Assembly: GCF_949628265.1 (NCBI RefSeq)
Contig: NC_088789.1
Span: 10,904,886-10,968,885 of the forward strand
Source of the DNA: Cloeon dipterum
Taxonomy: Eukaryota; Arthropoda; Insecta; Ephemeroptera; Baetidae
Reading direction: 5' to 3'
Length of the DNA stretch: 64,000 nt
Within the stretch, counting starts at the first letter, position 1, and each line of letters opens with the position of its first letter. The notes beneath the pieces are model-generated. The model made no database searches and was not told the origin of the DNA. It worked only from the letters and a program-made list of their open reading frames with translations. The translations under genes and the position numbers were made by a program. Positions 26,253-37,900 of this stretch are shown in pieces.

Positions 26253-28410
26253 TTGGCAAGAAACTTCTTCTGAAGGTTTTGATACGCTGCATCCCAAGAG
26301 AAGGAGTTTTTGCCGTGAACAGCGGAGATCGTGGCGGACTTTGTGGAATCAAAAAAGTTGGTTATCGTTGAGACTCTCGCAGATTTCAGAGAGCGCGTTC
26401 TTCTTTTGAATATTTGAGACGTCAACACGGTCAAGATTTTTTTCAAAGGAAGTGCGAAGGCTGGTTTTAAGCTATGTAATGATGTGACTTTGGCATTTAA
26501 AAATGCCATTTTCAAAATGTATTTGGTTTAGTCTTGAGGAAAAGTTCCTTTCTCTGTAGAGGTTTAGAAGTCGAATTTGATTAATCGAGCCAGCTGCTTC
26601 CTTTAGGAATTGGAATTTTTTATGAAAAAAATCAACAAATATGTACTTATATCATTGTAGATAAAAATATGGTTGTTAATTAAGTTTAGGATTTTTGTGA
26701 ATTAAGTTTTTTTGCACAATTATGGAATTGAAAGAATACTTATTCAAATTCTATCTGGACCATGGGCCTATGTCATAAGGCCCCCCTGGACCTTATTTTT
26801 ATTTTTCGTGTCTGAAAACTTGTGGATCTCAGTACAGAATCTGCATCAAGGTCAGTCGCTGGCGCATCTCTTGATTTGTATGAATCAAAGCTGTCCATAC
26901 AAACTCACTTCTTCCAATCTCAAGTGACACCCAGGACAATTTTTCAAGAGATAAATTTTTTGATGCGCCAAAAAGAAAACATCATGTTGAATAAGAAGTT
27001 ATCGTTGCCGTTTTCAGTGCAACACCTAATTTAATTACTGATGTGATATATTTTTAATTTTCGGGGTTGGGCGGAGGTGACGCATCATATGGTGGGGATT
27101 ATTAAAATATTCAAACAACTAACTAACCGGTTCAAAGGACTCTAGATTATGAATAACTTTGGCATTTCTTTTGAGAATCTCTCCCGCGAGGCAGAAGGAA
27201 CATTTTTGCAACCCTCAAAACCCAAATTTCAACACAGAACACAAACATAGAAATAAACAATATCAAACCTAATAACGTATTTCTGAGGATCACTGAAAGT
27301 GTATGGTGGATTGATTTATGCAATAAACCAATATCCAAGATGAGTGTCACTCTTTCACCTTAAATGTGTAAAATTACTAGCGATAGGAGATATATGAGAA
27401 ATATTATCATGTTGCATCAGATTGCGTGAATGGAACAAACACAATGTAAAGTGCATTTCATTTTGATAAATTAATTTATTGCCGTAGCTTAGCGGAAAAT
27501 TGAATATTCCTCTGTGGTCCAATGAATAACTTTTTATTGATGAATCTGTTGAATTGAAAGGGCGAACAGTTTCCCCTACGGCGAGATCATTTTAAAGATA
27601 TTGCGTTCACGTCGTGTTTTATTTGTGCTCAATGCTTGCAGTGCCAAAAAAGGTTAAATTTTTGTTGCATAATATAAGACTTAATTATTACCAGTAACAA
27701 TCCTGGCGCGACACCAGACGTGAATTATTGTTTGCCATAATTCAGTTAAAATCACATATTTCACATACAACTGTTGGATAAAATTGTCATAGGCCAGTTC
27801 CTGCGTCCACACCTTTTCAAACTGACAAAATTGCGGATGTCATTTTTCGACAGCACAATACAATGGTCACCAACGTGGAAAATCTCTTATTTGCTCATCA
27901 CAGTGCCAAAAATAGATTAAATATCCGCGGAAGGGATGGATAGGGCACTTTTATGTAAATTAATCCAAAGAATTTTATCTTCATTTTGTGTGTCTGTTTT
28001 GCATGGTTGTTCTAATGTTATGACTTGGCAGCTTAACATCATAATAATCTTGATAAGTTATCCTCATCACACTGATTGTAACTTCATGCATTTCTTTTCG
28101 CTCGAAAGGCCCCAATGTGTAAAGGAGCCACTCTAAGTAAAAGCTGCTTTCAGTGTGAACAATTAAGCAAACCAATCAACTGTTATAAAATAAAAATTGA
28201 AACAGAAAACTTAATTGTAGGTAATATATACAGTGCTTATAATAAATTTAATATTTATTCTGTAATTGTTAGGGACAAGATAATATGTCCGAAAGTGTCA
28301 AAAATAATTATGTGTTTCAAAAAGCCTATAAAATATACAAAAACACGTCTATGTACACCAGTGAAAATAATTCATTGTTTTATGTACAACTTGTAGAAAC
28401 GTAATAAATA
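26253..28410 (+). other. Probable SoxD 3' UTR and flank
   Basis: AT-rich DNA after the SoxD stop with no coding evidence. AATAAA signals on the plus strand at 27252-27257, 27322-27327 and 28403-28408 are candidate polyadenylation signals. I cannot tell which is used, so the UTR end is open. Confidence 0.45.
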
Positions 28411-29649
28411 TGGCTTAAAACTTACATGTCTTTCTCGTTTAAATTCAAAGTATATTTAAAATAAATTAATAATATTGGAAAAGCTTTTGTTAAGAAGCTG
28501 TGACGTGGGCCGTCAGCTCGTTCCTACTACATAAACGCTATTCAGCTGATGATTTTGCGCAATTAATAAAAAAATATACCTTGAGCTACTTGAGCTCATA
28601 ATTAACATAATGTTATTGCTATTATTAAACTCGCAAAAGTAGTGGAAAATAGTGCTGAAAGCTGTCAAATTTTCCAGAAATTACAAAAGTTGTAATCATT
28701 AAATCAAGATGGTATTGCTTTAATGTTTGCTCCTTCCACAAGATATTAATGTTTTAAAATATACCAGATCAAATAAACTAAAATGAATTCAAAAATTTCA
28801 AAACTCGCTTGTGTCAGACGCAACCATAATAATTATAAAATGGTACATTAAACAAGACCGACAAGAGTCGTTTATTTTTGCTCCAGTTCCACAGGTCGCA
28901 GCACAGCAGGGAAATTGGTCGTTATCATGAATTCTGAACAAAAAGCTTACAAGCAGCGCCGATCAGCCCCCATGTGGCACTGTATTGATCATAGTTTCAA
29001 AAAAAGATAATACTCAAGTTTTCACATAAGATTTTGATCAAATGTAATGAATGTAATTAAATTTGGATATTAATTAAGTATTTCTTTTTCTCTTTCTTTT
29101 TACCCGAAGAATGAACTAAAAATCCACAAGTTTGTATCTTGGTCACTAGAAAATTTATATTTTTGTTGTCATGTAATTATACAATTATATTAAAATAATT
29201 ATGAATATTAAGTATTTATTTCATGTTCTACTGAAGTGTAGATTCAAACAAGAAATAGATAGCGATGATTTTGCTGACTTAAATTATATTAAATCTTTGA
29301 GTAGTGCCCTATAGCAAAAGGCAATATTCATGTATCATGAAATGTAGTATAATTTTACTTTATTTCATCAACCGTTTTATTTTTATTTTTTGTCACTTTT
29401 AATAAAACAAAAATCACTCTATACTCTTTCAAACTTTACTCTTCTAGTTTAGGATCGGACAGAAATTGTTGTGATTATTTGCTTCAAAATTGCTTTGAAT
29501 TATTGCAATTAGTCAAATTAATAAGTAAGTAAGTAATAATTTACTATGCGACCGTAAAGTATGTGCGAACACAATTTAATATATTATATTATTATACCCC
29601 TTATCCACACTTCTTGTCTTGTAAAAAAAAATCTAAAAATCTAAAAACT
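28411..29649. other. Intergenic AT-rich DNA, nothing recognised
   Basis: No open frame of interest, no RNA gene and no long repeat. It has very low GC with poly-A and poly-T runs. It separates the SoxD 3' flank from the SINE-like repeat. Confidence 0.6.
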
Positions 29650-30070
29650 TAGACCAGCCCGTTGGCTCGCATTGTTAAGGCACTCTCAGGAGTGTCACAG
29701 CAATGAGAGGTATTTGAGCAGTTGGGAGATCTAATACTGGCTACCCAATGTCAGAGATGGCAAAAAGTGGTTAGTTTAGTGACTCGAATTGCTCAACGGG
29801 CTGGGAGGCGCACCGGCGCCGACTCGCTACTTACTGGTTTGCACCTTTCCAGCATGCGTGATTTGGTTTCACGGGACAAATGCCTAGCGTTTCAATGCAG
29901 TCCTCGGTGCGGAGGCAAGTGGCCCTTCAGTGGTCTGGGTCCCTGTGCGGCCTGGTGCGCCCATGTTATCCGTTCGCGGTGTTAATGGGATTGGGTTTCA
30001 GCATTCGTGCTAGTGCAGTGCGCGCCCTTCCCGGTCCGAGGACAGGGATAAAAAGAGCAAAAAAAATATC
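29650..30070 (+). mobile_element. SINE-like dispersed repeat, copy 1
   Basis: About 420 bp of locally GC-richer DNA in AT-rich intergenic sequence. Its left end (TTGGCTCGCATTGTTAAGGC) resembles a tRNA D-arm/A-box and its right end passes into an A-rich tail. The right half shares ordered blocks with a second copy near 38560-38940: GCACCTTTCCAGCATGCGT, GGGACAAATGCCTAGCGTTT and CCCATGTTAT. The open frames here are fragments with no transposase or reverse-transcriptase similarity. Non-autonomous SINE status is inferred from size, A-rich tail and dispersal. There is no clear target-site duplication. Confidence 0.5.
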
Positions 30071-30295
30071 ATAAAACGATACAAAAAAAAACATTTTTTG
30101 TGATTTGTTGTGTCTCTAATATATGTTATGAGCTACTTAAAACTAAAAGTTGTTTTGTTTCATCCCTTGTGTGCTGCGTGCCAAGGGAAACAGAGTGCGA
30201 AAATAGCTGGAAAATAGGAAAGGAAAAATAATCAAATGGTTTCAACGCGAGCGCCGAGCAAGAGCAAGCGCGGGCTAATTCTCAAATCTTACGCG

Positions 30296-30330
30296 TTGTC
30301 TCCTAGTGGTAAGAGACTCAACTAGAGTTG
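30296..30330 (+). other. tRNA D-arm-like fragment upstream of RPC3
   Basis: GTCTC and GAGAC form a stem around CTAGTGGTAA, the shape and loop of a tRNA D-arm with an A-box-like TAGTGGTAAG. It is followed by the palindrome CAACTAGAGTTG. No T-arm or acceptor stem follows, so this is at most a tRNA-derived remnant or chance. Confidence 0.2.
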
Positions 30331-30493
30331 AAAATAAAGCACAAAACACAACACCGTGAACACCTCATGACGCCTTCAGTTGAATGGGCTTAAGTGTTTC
30401 CGTGCTTATTTCAGTTTCATTGTAAAAGAAAGGGGTTCCTGTTTTTTTTTTTTTGCTAAAATTAATGATAAATATAATTGAGAAGTTGGCATT

Positions 30494-32586
30494 ATGTCAG
30501 GCACCAACCAGCACTCACAACTGTGCTCAATCCTGTTGAGAGAGGCGTATGGAGATCACGCTGTAAAAGTTGCCATGTGCTTATTTCGATTTGGAGACCT
30601 CACTTTTTCGCAGTTAGCGTCTCATTCGAAATTGAAGCAGTCCAAGGCAAGTTACTTAATCTACATAAATACTATGTTACATTTTTCTATATTTAAAGCA
30701 TCTATACGTAGATATATGTATTAATGTTTAATTATTGCAGCTGCAAACTGTCCTCAAGGGTCTGATTAATTTTGGCCTAGTTAAATTTGAGATGGGAGTT
30801 GACGCCAAGTCTGGAACACAGTCAAACACTCCAATATATAGTCTCTGCAAGGACAGAGTCCTTTTCTTGCACAGATACATACGGTACATTAGTATTACGG
30901 GTCTTCGGCAACACTTTTTATCACTACCAAATAATTTTTTTCCAGGGGAGTACCAGTGTTCATATGGAAGTTTGGAACTGAGGGGGAAATCGTCCTGGAC
31001 TCCCTCATGAAATGTGGACACGAATGTGCTTCTGGTATAATTTTCCAAGCGACAGTGCGAATTTTGAAGACTGAGTCTGGTGAGGAATACATACAGATAC
31101 ATTTTAATTGAATCTACAAACAAAACAAAAAATGTGTGGACTGGGAGTTAAAACTTAAATATTTCCAGACCAGAACGTGGCCAGTGTCCTAGAACAGATT
31201 AAGGGTAAATTGACAGAGCTCATACAGTTTGGACTCATCGAAAGGGCTCCTTCAAAACAACCTGAAAACCAAGAAAAGTTGAGCGACTTTTCTACGCCTG
31301 GAAAAAATTACTCGCTCAAAGGGGTTGATCTACCAATGATGGTTGAGAGAATTTCCAATGGTATATTAACTCTTGAGGATGCAGAAGACCAAGCCATTCT
31401 GTGGCAAGTTAGTCGGAATAGGGTGACTCAGCTGCTCAGGTTGGAGCGATCCTACACCAAAGAAGTTTGTATTCTGACTTATTGTCTTCAGGGACGAGAT
31501 GTTTGCTGAAGCTCTCACTGGTAGAGTTGACTGTCACGCTGGAAATTTGGTGCGCGTTCTTCTGCAATTGATGGCAGATACAGGGCCTGCAATGAGTGAT
31601 GTATCAAACATCTTACACAAGCCCTTCATTATATCGGCAGTCAAGAATAGCTACTCCGGCTCCCCTCTGGAAGCTCACCTCTCTGAATATCTCCAAATTT
31701 TGTGTAATAATCTATCTTTGTTCTTGAGATTTCAAGCTAATGAGGAATTTTTTAATCTAGCTCAAGACTCGAGCTCATTAGTAAAAAATTTAGGAGATGC
31801 TTCTGGTGGCGAGTACCAAATAACTTTGAAGTCTGCAATACTTGAGCTGACATGGTCTGCTTTGGAGAAAATAACTCAAGAGCAGTTTGGCACGAAAGGT
31901 GCAAGAATATTTCGGTATGAGGAAACACTACTTTGGCCCTGAAATCTTTACATTTAAATATTTCAAGGGTTGTACGAAGACATCAGTTCATCCTTGTAGA
32001 TGATATCCAGAATCATGCGATGCTGCCTCCAAAGGAAGCCAAACAAATTTTGTACACGCTAGTAGGGCAGAATTTTGTGCACTTCAGAGAAATGAAATTA
32101 GGAACAGGATCAGAAGCAGGAAAAACTTCAACGTCCTACTACTTCTTTATAAATCTGAACCAAGTATGAATTAATTAAATTACTCATTTTGATTAGAAAT
32201 TAGCAGTTGACTTGCAGTTGGTGCGAATGTGTTTAGAAAAATGCTACCTCGCTCAATTTTCCGCATCAGTACGACAAAATGACATCGTCAGTAAATACAG
32301 TCACACCATCCAGAAGGAAAGCAGACTAACAAGCCTGTACGTGACTTTGAAAGATCAAGGCGCCCCACAGGAGCAGCTAGAAGATGTATTTGCAGCTAGT
32401 TATCAAATTAAGCTATGTCTAACATAATTCTAATTGCAGATAGCTGGGATGCTGACCCTCACTGAGAGGGAAGATTTACAGAAGATTGGAACTTGGCGCG
32501 CCCAGCTAAACTTCTCTGAATACGATATTGACAATTCGATTCTTCTGTTTGAATTATATATTCAAATGTTCAAGGGGAAAATATAA
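30494..32586 (+). CDS. Polr3C: DNA-directed RNA polymerase III subunit RPC3 (POLR3C)
   Basis: Subunit of the RPC3-RPC6-RPC7 subcomplex that helps Pol III initiate transcription of tRNA, 5S and other small RNAs in the nucleus. Exons: 30494-30646, 30741-30883, 30946-31079, 31169-31439, 31492-31914, 31968-32163, 32218-32385, 32440-32586. All junctions keep frame and give 544 aa, close to the human protein (about 534). Recognisable blocks include LCSILLREAYGD at the start, the first winged helix (KLKQSKLQTVLKGLINFGLV), ILWQVSRNR before the central winged helix, GTKGARIFR, and MLPPKEAKQILYTLVGQNF in a C-terminal winged helix. The end matches the C-terminal coiled coil. The ATG chosen is the first in frame and fits the family start. 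Introns are short (52-94 nt). The first intron has a GC donor. A poly(A) signal lies at 32711. Confidence 0.93.
30647..30740 (+). other. GC-AG intron of the RPC3 gene
   Basis: The donor reads CCAAG|GCAAGT, a strong GC-type donor, and the acceptor is TATTGCAG. Using it joins SK to LQTVLKGL in frame. The nearby GT at 30651 would shift the frame and lose the conserved winged helix, so the GC donor is the supported choice. Confidence 0.8.
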
Positions 32587-32710
32587 GGGAGGTGCTGTGT
32601 TGTACATCAAATTTTCCTAGGTCATAATTTAAGTGAAAAAAATTCTATTTCGAGACTGATTATACATGCTTGTGTCATTTCTTGCTAAAAGTTAAATCAT
32701 TAAAAATTTA

Positions 32711-32716
32711 AATAAA
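32711..32716 (+). terminator. Polyadenylation signal of RPC3
   Basis: AATAAA lies 125 bp after the RPC3 stop codon in AT-rich DNA. It is the first canonical signal downstream. Confidence 0.55.
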
Positions 32717-34927
32717 AAATTGCACAACAATTTTGAATTTTTATGCTTTTGGTTTTATTGAAATCTATCCATAGAAATAATGAGAACGCCAGTTATGAAA
32801 TTATTTTTCCCTGTTCACACACAAAACATTTCCGTTCAAGTCAACTGTTCAGCTGATGAGAAAATAATTTATGTCTTTGTCTTCATGGTCGTAACTTGCA
32901 AATAATTAAATCGTGACATCTCTGTGTCTCTTGCTTCGACCACAGATGGCGTGGGCGTGTCCCTCTGAAAAAGTGGGTGGTGCGTTTTCGGCAAATGGCG
33001 CACGTAACCGTATGAAACGCAAAGATTTGCTTTCGGAACGACCGGCTTTGGTGCGAATTTACCAGAAAAGTGTCGCGAACTTGAAGAGTTTCAGGATCCT
33101 AGGTAAGTTTCCCCTCGAACTCTGCACACCGAAGTCCATATTCCATCGGAGAACTAACAAAATCGTTCGCCGAAAACCCTCCTCGTATACCGTTAGGTAT
33201 TTCTGTCCTGTCAAAAATAAATTTGACACCGGAAAAGCGTTTAAAATTGTTAGGTGTCTGTCTCTCAAGTGTCCATCATGGACTCTTAAAGCGCGTTTTA
33301 AGAGGTCGGTGAACCATAAAGATAAGTACGCGGCGTCAAGGCGCCCTTTAAGCTCGACCCAACCCATCAAAAAGTGCATTGCTTTTCTGCTGCTTTAGCA
33401 GATGTTTTTTTAGAATTTTGGTCACGGACGTGCATTATGCTTGACCAAGCCGATGCCCTCGCGCTTAATTTGTCATCACAGGAACCAAATTAGGGAGAAT
33501 GTATGCACTATGTAAATGATTCACGCATTCCATTAGCAAAACTTTCCTAATGTATTTTCCTGAACCTCCAGTCTTCAAACGAAATGATGTTTTTCATTAC
33601 TGACGTGATTCATTAAGTACTCGATTTAAGAACTTAAATAAATAACAACTGTGACTGATTGCTGTCCAATGTAAAATTGACTGCTTACTTCGTGGACTAA
33701 GAGATCTGAAACTGCGATTCATGTACGTTTGATCAAGAGTACGCTCGACGCGTTTGACTAATTTTTGCACTAAATTTCACGGAGAGTAGGAATGTATCCC
33801 TATACATTTGAGGTTTAAGTGAAGAGCTTGTTTTTTACCACTTCCGTGCCATTTTTATCAGGTTAGTTTGGTATTTTAAATCTTTCTAAATTCGGAAAAT
33901 TCTTGACCTAGAAAAAAATACGTTTAATCTTTTTCTTAATATTCTTTTGATGCCTATCATTTTGTTTTTCGATATTTTAAATTCGAAATTTGCCTATCCA
34001 CATTTATCTGAGCTGATTAGTTAGTTCATTCAGAAATTGCACGAGAGGAAAGAAAGGGTTGTGTAGTGGGCGTTTTGGCACTCTGGCTTGATAGGACGGC
34101 CTTACGTCAATTTCGAGTCAGGGGCGCAAGCGTTAGCGCGAGATCAATATTCGCGGCAGCATTCCCAGTCGGCCCCAACGGCGGCATGCCAGACATCAGC
34201 TGCAAGGGCCACTTCTTCCCTCGGGCGGATTGTCATCGGCCTGCGTAATTATTAGTCCTTTCCGCACACGAAAGATTGGCTCTGGTCGCTGCCAGGCCTG
34301 AATAAATATACAAATTATTATGACCGGCAAAAAGTGGCTTTTTAGCTTTGCAGCTGGAAATTAATTTCTTTGTGTTACTTCCTTGTAATTTAGGCATGCA
34401 AGTTTTGACTCTAATAATTTCCTCAATATTTTTTACAAGAAATTGAGCACATTTAAATCATTGAAAGAAATATTTTAAGTAAAATTTCCTGAAACACTTT
34501 ATTTCTCTAAAATACTGAAAATGGACAGATCTATGTCACGTTTTACTGACAAGTTTAACAAAATCCAGAACATTAAATTTTTTGATTAATATTTTATGTA
34601 ATTTGCATAGGTGATATTTATCAGAATTAAATTTGGATTATAATTTTTTACTCTCGTGAAAAGAGAAATGTTAAAAACTATATGGAGCAATATTTTAAGT
34701 TATCACAATATCACTTCACAATCGTTGTTCATCCTATTAAGAAACACACGATCCCCTTGTGCTGCCTAGTAACGCTCTTGATAAACGTTCCCTGATCCCT
34801 GATGACAATTGCGGGCGTGAAATGTAACGGACACAATAGCGGTTTGATCAGCGCGCCTGACCCTTGTTTGTTGTCTCTATGTTCGCAGGGAATTGATAGT
34901 ACGCTGGTGCAGTGATAAGGCGGCAAG
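32717..34927 (+). other. Intergenic region and candidate 5' UTR of AP-2 alpha
   Basis: No coding exon is recognised. A good acceptor (TTTGTTGTCTCTATGTTCGCAG, ending at 34888) lies 39 bp before the AP-2 alpha start codon, so the gene probably has a 5' UTR intron. One possible non-coding first exon ends at the donor CTAG|GTAAGT at 33102/33103, within a GC-richer patch beginning near 32930. Another GC-rich patch is at 34060-34260. An open frame across 32913-33398 (about 160 aa) has no recognisable domain, and its start region could be UTR. Confidence 0.35.
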
Positions 34928-37900
34928 ATGCCGGCAGTGCGAGGCGATGGCATGCGAGGCCTGGCGGTTTTCATCTCCGATATCAGAAATTGTGAGTGTG
35001 CCCACACGCCCCTGGAAACGCCTCCCCGATTATCCTTTGCTTTGCTCTTCACGAACCAATTTCAATAATCATCACCAGAAGTGATTAGCCGCCTCTGCTA
35101 AACCTGTTCTCTTGTTTTCAAATTATTTTCCCCAATTTGATGTGAAGTAAATAAATGCGGGAGTAAAACTTTCCAGTTTATACCTTCCGTTTTCTGTTCT
35201 AATTTCAATGTGGCTTATAATAAAATAAATAAAATAAAATAAAATAATGTTCTTCAATATGTCCGGCCTGGTTTTCTAAAAACATGTTACCCAACTCTTG
35301 CAGGCAAAAGCAAAGAGGCTGAAATAAAGAGAATCAACAAGGAGCTGGCCAACATCAGAAGCAAGTTCAAAGGAGACAAGACCCTTGACGGATACCAAAA
35401 GAAGAAATATGTGTGCAAGCTGTTGTTTATTTTCCTGCTTGGTCATGACATCGACTTTGGCCACATGGAAGCTGTCAACCTTCTCTCATCCAATAAATAT
35501 TCAGAGAAGCAAATCGTAAGGAAGAAGCATTCATTGGTTTTAAATGATTTCATTTTACTTTTGCGTAGGGTTATCTCTTCATATCCGTGCTGGTCAACAC
35601 AAGGAGTGACTTGATAAATCTCATTAACCAAAGTATCAAGAATGATCTGCAGTCAAGGAACCCAATCCATGTGAATCTGGCCCTCCAATGCATCGCAAAT
35701 ATCGGCAGCAAAGAAATGGCAGAGGTTTTTGGACATGACATCCCCAAACTCCTAGTTTCAGGGTGAGTCCAGTTTGACTTCTCCAAGATACGTGAATTAT
35801 TTTGCGTGTATAGTGATACAATGGACGTGGTAAAGCAGTCGGCAGCCCTTTGTTTGCTGCGGCTGTTCAGGACATCCCAAGAAATCATTCCAGGGGGTGA
35901 GTGGACATCAAGGATCATCCACCTACTGAATGACCAGCACATGGGTGTCGTCACTGCAGCGACTAGCCTGATTGATGCGCTTGTCAAGAAGAACCCTGAT
36001 GAATACAAAGGATGCATCAGCTTGGCTGTGTCCAGACTCAGCAGGGTAAGAGGAATATTCAACAATGATTGTGGAGATTTATTTAGAATTTTCAGATTGT
36101 TACTGCAAGTTACACTGATCTTCAAGACTACACATACTATTTTGTACCAGCTCCATGGTTGTCTGTTAAATTGTTGAGGCTCCTGCAAAATTACTCACCC
36201 CCAGGTAGATAATACATCTTTTTTAACTTTGACATTTCTAATTGCTCCATTTGTCGTGTTTCAGATGATCCAGGCGTCAGGGGCAGGCTTATCGAATGCT
36301 TGGAGACAATTCTGAACAAAGCCCAAGAACCTCCTAAGTCCAAAAAGGTGCAACATTCGAATGCCAAAAATGCAGTGCTGTTTGAAGCAATAAGTCTCAT
36401 CATCCATATGGACACGTAATAATGTATTCTAAATATAACAAAATTAATTCTAATGGGTAATTTTAGTGAGCCAAACTTGCTAGTGAGAGCGTGCAATCAG
36501 CTCGGCCAATTCCTATCAAACCGAGAGACAAATCTGAGGTACTTGGCGCTTGAGTCAATGTGCTTGCTTGCGACTTCAGAATTCTCACATGATGCTGTTA
36601 AAAAACACCAAGAAGTGGTCATTCTGTCGATGAAGGTAATTTTTCCCCTGGAAAATTAAAAAAGCGTTAACATTCAAAATTAAAATCATAATGACGTCAT
36701 TTTTCACAAATCTATTTATTTTTATTATATTTTCCTTTGTTCAAATGAGCATTAATGGCTTTCCTTTATCCTAAGTGATTTTAATGTTGACAATATTTTA
36801 ATGTGCTCCCCTAACAAGGGTATACATTATTTCTTGTTGAATTACCAACATGCAACTTTTTAGATGGAGAAGGATGTGTCTGTTCGCCAACAAGCTGTTG
36901 ATTTGCTGTACGCCATGTGTGATAAGACCAATGCAGAGGAAATTGTGCAAGAAATGCTGAACTATCTCGAAACTGCTGATTACTCAATTAGAGAAGAAAT
37001 GGTTGGTTTATATATGACCTTCTAAACAATGAATTTACAGCCTTATCTGAAGCTGCTCCTAATTGAAGGAAAATAAATTGATTTGTTAAAATAGTGGCAA
37101 AACAGTCAAGTTGCAAGCAACAAATTAACATATCAGCTGAGGTTAAACAAATCAAATATTGCTGTGATGTCAGTAGCTTGTACCACAAGCCAATCTGAAT
37201 CATTGATTGTTGATTTGTAGCGAACCAGCTTCAGATATTGCTGATTATGAAGGGCAATGTGATCAACAAGAAACTAATTAGCCTGATTAGGTTTTGAAAG
37301 TGGCGATTCTGGCTGAAAAATATGCAACCGACTACACGTGGTATGTTGATGTGATCCTGAATCTGATCCGAATCGCTGGTGACTACGTGTCTGAAGAGGT
37401 TTGGTACCGCGTCATCCAGATCGTCATCAATAGGGATGACGTACAGGGCTACGCAGCCAAAACCGTCTTTGAGGCCTTGCAGGCGCCCGCATGCCACGAA
37501 AATATGGTCAAGGTTGGCGGCTACATCCTTGGCGAATTCGGCAACTTGATCGCTGGTGACCAAAGGTCTTCGCCGTCGGTGCAGTTCCAGCTGCTACACT
37601 CCAAGTACCACTTGTGCTCGCCAATGACCAGGGCGCTGCTGCTCTCTACGTACATCAAGTTCGTCAATCTGTTCCCTGAGATCAAAACACAGATCCAGGA
37701 AGTCTTCAAGCAACACAGCAATCTGCGCAGTGCTGACGCCGAACTACAACAGCGCGCCTCAGAGTACCTTCAGCTCAGCATTATTGCTTCCCACGACATG
37801 CTGGTAAGTCTTGTTTTTATATTTATTTTTTATTTTTATTAGCTGAGCTGCCATGAGCAAAGTTATGTTTCCAGCAAAGCATATTTATTTCTTCTCTGAC

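Noticed and set aside
25797..26297. 166-aa minus-strand open frame
   Set aside because: It is antisense to the last SoxD exon; GC-rich coding DNA opens the opposite frame by chance.
32913..33398. 161-aa plus-strand open frame between RPC3 and AP-2 alpha
   Set aside because: No recognisable domain; it contains a strong donor at 33103 and fits better as a leader exon plus intron start.
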